Notes under the pieces: generated by a model | Told to the model about the DNA's origin: nothing | Seen by the model: the letters and a program-made list of their open reading frames with translations, nothing else | Databases searched by the model: none | Origin: Bugula neritina | Taxonomy: Eukaryota; Bryozoa; Gymnolaemata; Cheilostomatida; Bugulidae | Direction of reading: 5' to 3' | Assembly: GCA_964035545.1 (NCBI GenBank) | Contig: OZ037768.1 | Coordinates: forward strand, 6,377,241-6,441,240 | Length of the DNA stretch: 64,000 bases | Made by a program: the position numbers and the translations under genes | Shown here: piece after piece, positions 14,301 to 25,500 of the stretch | How the letters are laid out: every line of letters starts with the position of its first letter | How positions within the stretch are numbered: the first letter of the stretch is position 1

Positions 14301-17300
14301 TAAAGTTTATGTCCGATGAACTCCATGTTTGTTCCTCCTACTCTACATTTACTTGGTCTAACGGTAAGTCCAGCTGTGGCAAGTCGGCTGAAAACTTCTG
14401 TTAGCATCTTAACGTGTTCTTCCCAACTTTCCGTGTGCACTAGAATGTCATCAATGTAGTTGTCCACTCCTTTCAGATTTACAAAAAGTTTTCTCAACCC
14501 TCTCACCAGTGTCGCTCCAGAGTTAACCATCCCAAATGGCATCTTGATGAATTCATAATGTCCATCTGGTGTCACAAATGCAGTTTTAGGAATATCTTCT
14601 TTCTTCACTGGTATTTGCCAATATCCCTTGGATAAATCAAGTTTGGTAAAGTATTTATCTTTACTGAGCTTTCGGAAAACGTCATCTGTTTTCACCATTG
14701 GTTCAGGATCGAATACTGAGACTCGGTTTAGTTTGCGATAGTCTATACAAATCCTGTTGCTTCCATCTGGCTTCTTTACTATCACCGTTGGTGAGGCGTA
14801 GGGAGAGGTAGATGGCCGAATAACACCCATCTTCAACATGTCCTCGATGTCCGCCTTGAGAGTTTCTCTTACCCTGTAGGGCAATCCATATGGTTTGGAT
14901 TTCACTGGCTCATCAGTCGTGAGCTCGATAGAATGTTCTATTCCCGTTGCATTTCCTGGCAAGTCACTGAAGATACCTTCAAACTTTCTTAGTAACTCCT
15001 CCAGCTGTCTTCTTTGCTGATTCTCCAGCTCTTCACCCAGAATGACATCTTTGGTTGTTTCTGTCTGCTGTTTCTTACTGTACAGGTCCAACAAATCATC
15101 TTGGCCTTCTTCTCTTTCCACATCATGATCAATAATTCCAGTACCAGCAGCATCTAAAGTCATCACAGCTCCAACAGTCATAGGGTCGGTAGGCGTCTCC
15201 CGCTCAAAATATTTCTTCAGCATGTTGGCATGGTATGTTCTCCTCTTGCCTCTAATGTTGATAATGTAGTCATTCAGTCTGACTTTCTCCTCAATATTGA
15301 ATGGTCCTTGCCAATGCATCAGCAATTTATTTCCATCCGTAGGTAGAAGAATGAGCACTTTGTCACCAGGTCTGAAGTCTCTCTGCTTAGCTTTCTTGTC
15401 AAAATAGTGTTTGTATCTTTTTTGACTGTCTTTTAGCGAAGCTAGCGCCATTTCCATCATGTCATCTAAACGCTCTCTCAATTCAAAAACATGTTGATAG
15501 CAGGTCTTGACTTCATCGGCAGTGTCTTCTTTTGTCCAAAGTTGTCGCAGGATGTACATTGGTCCACGTACAGTTCTTCCATAGAGTAACTCGAATGGGG
15601 CGAAGCCTGTTGATTCCTGTGGGACTTCTCTATATGCAAATAGAGCTGCATTGATGAACCGATGCCACTGTCTTGGTTCTTTAGCACACAACTTTTTTAA
15701 CATACTCTTGAGGGTTCCGTTGAACTTTTCCACAAGTCCATTGGCCATTGCATGGTATGGTGAGGTAGGAAGTTGTCGCATGTCAAGTAATCTGGTAAAC
15801 TCTTTCATGTAGTCCGAGATGAATTGAGTTCCTTGGTCGCTTATCACCTCCTCTGGTATCCCAACACGACTGTATATGTCAAGCAGCGCTTCAGCTACAG
15901 TAGCTGAGTCAATGTTCTTCAATGGTGTAGCTTCAGGATATCTTGTAGCATAGTCAACTAAAGTTAGGATGTAGCGGTGTCCTTTCTCACTTGGAGGGTT
16001 AATTGGTCCGATTAGGTCTATTGCACATCTCTTGAATGGGGTGTCAATTAGTGGAGTTTCCTGTACTGAAACTTTCATGACTGAGCCTTTTTTCACCGTC
16101 TTCTGGCAAATGTCACATGATTGACAGAAACGTACGACATCTCCGTTTAGTCCTGGCCAGAAGAAGTTGGAAAGCACTCTATCAGTGGTTTTCTTTACTC
16201 CTAGGTGTCCGCTCATTATGCAGTCATGAGCTTTTTGTAGAACTTCCTTCCTCAGTGAACTGGGTACCATGAGTTGTTTAACAGGTTTTACACTGGCAGA
16301 CTTCGAGTCGGTGTACTCACGGTACAGAATCTTATTCCTCACCACAAACCTAGTGGTGCATCCCTTTTTCTCCTTCACTTCTTTTGCATCGAAGAAACGC
16401 TCCAATGTGGGGTCATCCCTCTGCAGTCTGGCTATTTCATCTTTCCCTATACTTAATGGGTTAGTATTTGAATCAATCTTCAGTGGTTTGTCTCCTGACT
16501 TTTCCTTGACAGCCTGAGCTCTTGTGGTTACGGCGCAGTCCTTCCAGTTTTCCAGTGGCTGGTCAGCTGATCTCGCTCCATCCACATTCCCAATAAGCAG
16601 GTCACAAATCGTCTTGTCCATTACTGCAGCTTTGACGACACCATTGTAAAATGGTGAGCGCACTGAGATAAGTGCCCACTGAGCCTCTCTAACACTTGCA
16701 TCAGCCATATTCAGATAAACTGATTCTCCAGTTAAATGTTGAGGTTGCACATACTTTGCATTGACTACAATGCAACCACAGCCGGTGTCGCGCATTACAG
16801 TAGCTCGTTGGCCATTAACTTCCGCATCAAATATCGCTGTGCCCCCATCTTTGAATTTAGGTCCATTCTTGCAGACAGCAGCGTTGACAAACTTTTTACC
16901 ATTAACTGTGATTTCCGTAGGTTCTTCCACTTTAGATGAGATTCCTGGATCTGTGACCCCAGTCTTATTCTGAGTAGTCGCTATTGCAGCAGCAGCATGC
17001 ACTGACCTTCCACCATACTTTTTGCAGTCTGAAGTATTGTGGTTGTTCATCTTGCAATGTGAACAGTACTTCTTCCCTCGTCGTGGGCAATTACGAGCAA
17101 TGTGTGACTTATCTTTGCAGATGAAGCATGCCCCATCGCTTTTACTTCCTTGTTCAGCATTCATGCTACCGGCAGGTGTGTTTTCCATCCTTTTTGTATT
17201 AGTTTTCTTAGTCTTTGCTAGTTTTCTTCCACGGGCGTGCAAAAACAGTGACGCTGCATCACACATATCCTCACTGCTGTTGTAGGAACTTTGCTTTAAA

Positions 17301-20300
17301 TGCACGGCTAGGTCGTCTGGGCATGATGATATAAATTGTTCAGTCGCCACCAGGTTGGCTATGTCCATACCCCCTGAAAGCTCCACCCACTTGTGCACAT
17401 AACTTTCTATCCTAGTGAACAGTTGGGCAGGAGTTTCATCCTCGTAAGCTTCTGCCTCTCTGAGCTTTTTTCTGTAGCCCTCTTGAGTCAAGTTAAAGCG
17501 CTCCAATAGGGCTTCTTTGACTTTTTTATAATCTCTACGATCGGTAGGTGACAACCGGATGTAAGCTTCTGTTGCCGTACCCCTTAGGTACTGACTGAGA
17601 TGGTAGGGCCAATCTCCCTTGTCCCAGTTACATCCTTCGGCAACCCACTCGAACCGCTCTAAATAGCTATCCATTTCATCCACCTTCTCATCAAAGAATG
17701 GTATTTTTGGTTTTGGTTTGTTAGTTATTTCTAACCTGGTGCTCTCATGTCTTGAGTGCTCCAAACTTGTGTCAGCTTTCAGCTTTTCCATATCTAATTC
17801 ATGTCGTTGTCTTCTCTCTTCTGCCTCCTGGTCAGCTTGAACCTTGAGTGCCATTGCCTCCTGATCAGCTTTAACCTTGAATGCCGTTGCCTCCTGATCA
17901 GCTTTTATCTTCATCGCCATTAGGGCTTTCTCATTTTCTTGCCTGATCTTTTCTGCCTCACGCTCTAATCTACGTTCCTCTCGGTCTTTTTCTTTTTCCT
18001 CTCGGTCCTTTTCTTTTTCTTCTTGTGCAGCAACAATAGGTAGGTTCTTTTCAACAAAAGCTACGAGCTTATCCTCCACCAATCCGAGGTCTTTACCCAT
18101 CTGTGTCACTCTCTCCAACAATGCCATAATGTCTCAACAACTGTTAATTAATCCTGTGTATACTCACGTTGTAACTAATAACTTCCCTGTGTGCGACTGA
18201 GACTTCCCGGAGCAGCCCCCAATTGTCACAAAACTGTTGATAGCAGTGTGACGAGTTCGAAAAGTCTGGTAGTCAGAAGTGTATAGACAAGTAGCATACA
18301 GCTTGCTAATCCAGTTGTGAGTAAATAGAGTTGTGAATATAAGTAGACTTTATTCCTTTAGTAAGATATGCACAGATGAATTAATAAAAATGAACTGATT
18401 CGTAAACACAACTGCCTCAGTATTTATAGTAAACAAAACACTCTAGAACATTCTCAAGCATTCCAGTATAGAAGATTCTAGTAGAAAACATTCTCCACAT
18501 GCCAATACTATTTATAGAAAATCAAAACAAAACAAAACATTGGAATTTCCATGGTTATTTCGCAATTATTGCGCAATACCTTGTTTACATTGCTGGGCAG
18601 TAGTTAACATGACTAACCAAAACAGTAACAATGAACAATGACCCATCTCTTTGATTAGTCTAGAATATTTATGAACATTCCTGTATAATCATTAGGAAAA
18701 ACCCGGTAAGTCTATTTATAGGTATATGTACACTCAGAATTTGTGACATTAATATAGAATAATACGATATTCTGTACATTCTAGAAAGTGGACTTATGAG
18801 AGCATCAGAGTGAAGGCTTATACCTACACCACTCTACTACCTATCAATCTAACACTTCTAATGTAGACACTCTGAATTTTGGCTTGCAAGGTTATGGCTT
18901 CTGCTTATTTCATTCATAAAAAGGTTTGCAGTCTTTTAATGATGTGCTTGAAAGTTTTCAACAATTTTTTTTTATTTAAATTGTTCTGTTTAATTCAATA
19001 AATTTAAATGTTGATAAAATGCAGAATGACAATTAACTGCTGCCATAATAGTACCACAAGAGTGTTTAACCAACTAAATTTTTATAATATAACTGCGTAT
19101 AATTTCTAATCAAGCTACCGTTTTCTTTTGTTATTTAAAAAAAGTCAACATTGTACTTGCAGCTCTGGAATAGACAATAGATGGGTAGATTGGCAGAATG
19201 GATGGCAAGTAGCAGCATCTATAATTGCTAGAAAATCAGCTGATGATATTGATGAAGCTTTTTGCCACATACATGATGTTATGTGTCCATACTCTGTAAA
19301 CTCATATTATGAAGACCAAGAAAGTAGAAAGATGAAAAGTGCCTTTTTTGCAAAAACCGTAGAAGCTACCTAATTTTCTTTTCTTGATTAGAGTTATTTC
19401 AAGCATAATGGTTGTATCCATGCTGGATTTGTTACTGCATTTAATTAGTTTTTTAAAATAATGTATTTGATGTTTTAAATGTGAATATAAATGCTTAATA
19501 AAACTCAAAAGTTCTAATCGCTGATTTTATGTTTATATTTTCAACATCAATTGCTAAATTTAGTTGCCGTTAGAGATTATAAAGATATTTATGAATGAAT
19601 CTCGAATGATCTCATAATAGTCAAATGATTTTCTCATAAGTGTTCTACTCATTAAGCAATAACTATAAAACAGCACAGCTCAATAGCTGCAGTTTGATAT
19701 ATTACACAATATATTAGAGGAGAGGAAGATATTCAATGTATAACAGGAAGCAGCTGCCATTTTGTTTTATATGACTTTCTGCTGACTTGGATGCCTAATT
19801 TAAATATCTCAACACACAAATTTGCTGAGACATCCTCTTCTTTGCTGGAATTGTTGAACCTTTCAATCATTAAAGAAATTAAAAAGCAAATTGACAATAA
19901 GTTCGACAGAAAGTTTGGCGGCCATATTTGACCTAATTTTATGTTGAGGCAGCATGAAATTTAGTTTAACAGAAAGCCCAAACTTTCACAATTATTTTGA
20001 TACCAAATTTGTCACTATTCCTATTATACAAAGACCCGTTGCTAAGGCTTGTAAATTGTAAACAAATAATTCTCAACTTATTCTAGAGTTGCCAACTTTA
20101 AACGCGATTTTCTCGAAACAGTAATTTAGAAATTCTAAAAACGTTAAAGTTTTTAAATACTGATATCTCGAGTTCTATTTATGCTAAAGACTTCAAATAA
20201 AGTGCAAAATGTTTGAAAAAGTCTGCTCTATCAATCCATAGTAATAACTGGGTTTTCAACATTTTATATACATCTCTTGTTTTGTGGTGCCAGGTCACAT

Positions 20301-22491
20301 TTATTACCAAGAGAAGACAATTCTGTTTTTTTAAATAATTTTTCAACAACTATAAAAATATTTTAGTAGCCTTTAAGAAAAATAATGCAAGCCATGCAAA
20401 TACAGAAAAAATTCTCTTTACATGCTCACCTTAAACATTTTAATATAATTTTTGCATTGAAAACTTCTAAATTTATTACTAGTACTAATCTAAATAAATT
20501 GGTGTTTTCTCATACTGATAATTTTTTTCTAAATTCAAAGAGTATTAATAGATAGCAAATTTAGAGATGACACAGATTATAACACACTATCTAGAGCTAA
20601 TATCTAGATATAAGGGAATGCTCTTAGTTACCTACCAATGCAGCATTGAAAAAACCACACGTGGACGAAGACCAAGCAAAACCGACTTCACCGGCAAGAT
20701 AGCCTGCAGCTGTTGGACCGAGGAAAGCCCCAAGTGAAAACGATGAGTTGAAAAATCCAGAAACTAAACCATAAGTTTGAAGATTGTCTTCAAATTCATG
20801 ATACCTACAGAAACACGAGCAGTAATTATGAAGTAGAAAAGTTCGTAAAAATAGCCCTAGCACTCTAGCACCTGCATAAAAATATTGTGACAACTACATA
20901 ACCTGAAGCAGAAAATAAAATTGATTATAACTGAAAAACAACCATTATTTTTTAAATACGGTAATAATGAAGATCAGTATGATTGGAAATCTGTCTTTTT
21001 GCATTGACAATGTCACTGCATAAAGCCAGAAAAAAATTAGCAAAAAAATAGTAAAAATATTGCATTATCTCTAGCAATATTTCACAATCCTAATTACCAT
21101 AACAGGAAAGGATTCGGTTTCATCATCAGTTGTAAGAGCAGGGATAAAAATAAATATGTTGTTTGAGTAATGCCTGCATGTATCTGTAAATCAATAAATC
21201 ATATAACTGAAAGGTCAGGATTTTTAGCTTTAAAAAACCAGAAAACACTTTGTACAAACCTGGCAAGGTTAATGATTATTGGAAAGACTGGAATAATAAC
21301 CGATCCAACAGCTAGGCCTAAGATAACACTTGCAATGATGATTTCTACCACTCTGAAAAAAGCAAAAATATGTTGACATGATTCTTAGCTAGAAGAGGTA
21401 ATTGAAACAATTTATTAATTTGAATAATTTTGCTCTCTGTGCAACTATTTGAACAAATGAGTGAAAAATAAAAAGCAGCATTAAACCTGTGACCTTCAAT
21501 TCAGCATTTAGTAGAATTAAAAGATTGGTTACTTACGTATTTGGAATGATTGCTGACAATAGCGGGTTGGGTCCAAGGAGAAAGAAGGCAATAGCAGTAA
21601 GAAACAAGCCACCAACAACGAGAGAGCCAAGGTAACCCTACAGGTATAAATATCACCAGATGTCACTATGTCACAGTTTAAGTCCTACTAGCCTAGCACA
21701 GTGGGCAGCAAAAATAGTAGTCGTTTATAGTACGTAGTAGCCTTTTCATCATTAGGACAACACAACACAAATGTTTTATTCTAACAACTTGAGTGTATTT
21801 TAGAATAATATTGACTATCAACTAAAATTAACATTTATTACCTTATTAGCATTGAAGATGCAATTATAGTATAATATAATTCTAATGTAAAGCATGTAAC
21901 ACTGATCAGTGTTTTACAGTATTAAAGCTATAGAAAACATAAGATATTTCTGAAATATTTATATTTTCCACATCTACAACTTTAACAACAGCTGTTACAC
22001 ACAAATGTTTAGTAGAATATCATAACTCTAGTTTGTAGTATGATTCACTAAATAAAACCATACCTTGTCGCAGATATAGCCAGACACAGGAGCTGTGAGA
22101 GCGTACACCCCGGGGCCAACCATGCAAAGGAAACCAATTTGTTCTATAGTTACCCATGGGAACTAGAAATATACATAAAGTATGAGTAGACAAGGAAACA
22201 GCCCATGTTTTGATTCTCTTTGTACTGCTAAATGTTTTAGATTTACAACTAACTAAACAACATGCATTGAAAGAGGTAGGTGCAGAATTGCAACATTTTT
22301 TATATTTTTTTTTGTCCGAACCAATAGCATATTATAAAAGCAATCATTTTTTCAAATCATAAGACCAACACCACAAGTTATAAGCCCAAGCTAAAGTTTA
22401 CATGTTTTCACCTGGCAGCATTGAAAAGGTAGAATAATGTATATATATATATTATATATATATTATATATATATATTATATATATATTATA

Positions 22492-22583
<92 letters not shown>

Positions 22584-25500
22584 TAAAGAATAAACTCCAC
22601 TGTAAATTGAGTAATGCTAAATGTATCTATGGGATTTCTATTATTAATAATATTTAAAAAACTATAAAAGAGCGTAGCTGATTGATTGATCAAGACTGAG
22701 AGCCTTTAGGCACATTGAGAGAGTCTAAACCCTACAGGAAGTAAAATAGATTGATGAAGTACTAGATTGTGCTGAGATCAATAATATCACCTAGCTAAAT
22801 GGCTTATGCACATCATCATGGCTTGTGCAAAAATTGTAACAAGTGCGTAACAGCAAGGAAAAATGAAAAACTCATACCAGCAGCATACCAGCATGGAAAA
22901 TATGACAGCAGAAGATACTTGAGTAAAGTAGTAGAATGCAAAAGAAGATATTAGAATGACTCGTTGAGAAGAAGGTTTGAAGGAAAGTATAGGATAAAGA
23001 ACAAAGGGTATGATGTGGTGATTGAAGAACTGAAGCAAAATCTGAGTGCTTTAAGCTAGAAGATAGACATACAGAAAGAGTGGACCAGTAGAATCAGAAC
23101 AACATGTTGAAAAATAATGAAAATCGCTTCTACCAAGAATTGTGAAGAAATGAAAACGCATCTAAAAAGGCACCAGACAAAGAAGAGTCAAAGTGTTCTG
23201 GCAAGAAATATGGAGCTAGCCAACTAAACAGAACACCAATGCAGAATGGCTAAATATAGAGTAAATACCGAACTGGAGCACACAGACAAGAAAACTTGAG
23301 TATTACATGGCTGATGTGAAGAAGCCGGTAATGACCAGGACCAGATTGAGTTCAAGGATTCTGAAAAAGCTGCATATTATGCTGATGGCTAATTGCTATC
23401 TGCATGAGTGTTTGGAAGATGAAGATGACCCTGAATGGGAAAACAGACCCAGATAAAAGGAGACAGGCTGAAAATTAATGACCCATTACATGATTACCAC
23501 TTATGTGGAAAACATGACAGGCGCATAGCTGACAAGCTGCATGTAGTTATCCCCATTTTAATTAGAGCCCTTGGGGCTACATACAAGACCACATATTGTA
23601 CGGAGCTACTTAGAGGAGCTGAGAACAAAATACACTGATTCAACAGACAGCTTTACAATGATCAGCTCACGTCTTGAGGAAAGTTTTATACAACCCAGCC
23701 TAGGCTGATGGCAGAGGATTGCACAACCAGTAATAATAAAGTACTAGAAATAAACGTAATTATAGCCTTTTGATATACACAAATAAAGCAAATTACTTAC
23801 AAATTTTTGAATAAATGGACTGAAAGTAGGATCAAGGTAACTCAATGATGCCCCACAACAGCTGATGATTATATATACAATAACGCATCCAGGTATTTTG
23901 AATAGTGACAAGATGCTGCCTGACACCTTCGGAACAGCTTCTACAAGGTACAAGTTGAACTAATTTAGGTGAAATAAAATACAATATAACAAAGGTAACT
24001 TTATATACTAAGCCAATTAAGAAGCATTCAGATTATCTTATACTATTAGAAAGGTTGAGACTGATTCTAAATTCTACTAACATACTTGACAAGGTGAAGA
24101 GAAAAATCTCAAGCCATATTTCCATCTTGTATAATTCACTCTAATTACGCCTTTCTTCTCTATATCACTGAATTTATTTATTCGATACATGTATCTTTAT
24201 GCCAAGTCAATAAGGGAATCTGAAGACTTTCAATGATTGAAGAATCACTATAATTCGCTACATAAAGTAGCTAGTTATTAACCTTACCAATTTTTGGAAG
24301 GATGCAGAAACTAATAATAGTTGCAAGCCATACAACTCCACCCATCACAGCAAATGGAACTAAAAAGCCACCAGCCTACAAAGTATAGAAGCTAAAATCA
24401 TCTATCTTACAAGTGAGGAACACTGCTGAAAATTTACAATGAGTAGAAATAGATCTGAAGGCACAAAATTAGCAAAGAATACTAATTATATGATGTGTAA
24501 ACCTACCTCATAAAGTACACCACCCACAGCAGGTCCAATTACCATGCCTAATCCACCAAATATTTCCAGAATTCCCTTTAAGAGAAAATAAAGCTATGAG
24601 TATCGGAAAGAGAGTGGAAGGAATGTTGCCTTTTGAGAAGTATGAGTGGATTTAAAATTTTGACCGGTTTTCTGATTAAGCAGAGGCATAAATATGCAGG
24701 CTAAGATGCTATTTCAGACAGATTTGTAACACTAGTACATTAAATTGTTAGCCTAAATTAGGTTCTTATACTTCAAAGTGACAGTGTGATTAAAAATTGG
24801 GAATATCTCCATTACTCCATTCTCTACGCACCAGTAACGCTAATTTTCAATGATTTCTACAAATGCATAACATAAATTTTTGCTTTTGCAACAGAAATAA
24901 AAATGTAGTGTGGCGCATGTCTATTGCAAACTGTAATACTGTTGCTAGGAATTCTGAAGTCCCTGTGGTGCAATAGTTAGCGCACCTGCTTGCAAGCAGG
25001 AAGTCTGGGGTTGAATCCCAGTGTGGGCAAAAGTTTCACAAATATATAGAGACAAATGTAATAAACTATATGCTAAATGTTATCCTGCAATATAATAAAT
25101 AATGAATTCAGATTTTTAGCTACTAATATCAGCTATATAACAGGAATGAGGTAAATGGTAATGTAGCATAGAACTGCGAAGGCCAATACCATAGCAAGAA
25201 ATTCAGTTTGGAAAACATTCAAGCTTAATAAGAAGGCCAAGGGATAAGGTGCAGTTTAGGTATTTGTAAATATAATTCGTTTTGTGGTAAACTTACAATA
25301 GCTTTGCCAACATTGTCTGGAAATGTAGACGCCATGATAGCAAAGGAAGCAGTGGCTAACATGGCGCATCCATTAGCTTCAACTGTTCGACAGATGAAGC
25401 ACATTACTATGTAGACCACGCCATCTGGACATCGGTCTAAAAACCTGCAATGTTAAACATACTTAGCTAAGACATGAAGAAAAAAAATCATCATTTAGCA

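Larger units (their letters stand above)
13081..18748 (-). mobile_element. Full-length Ty3/Gypsy LTR retrotransposon with Gmr1-like (integrase-first) pol
   Basis: Complete element, 5668 bp, bounded by LTRs starting TGTCAC and ending GTGACA, with a 5-bp target duplication ttaat (13076-13080 and 18749-18753). Transcription runs on the minus strand, so the 5' LTR is at the right. It has a tRNA-Pro-like primer-binding site, one unbroken 1493-codon gag-pol ORF and a G-rich polypurine tract. The LTRs differ only by one 6-bp indel, pointing to a young insertion. It sits in the last intron of transporter copy 2, in the sense orientation. Integrase lies before reverse transcriptase, the order of the Gmr1 group of Ty3/Gypsy elements. 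Confidence 0.95.

Noticed and set aside
22439-22580. Possible CRISPR-like or satellite array
   Set aside because: Pure TA dinucleotide run without spacers; an ordinary microsatellite. No CRISPR array exists in the window.
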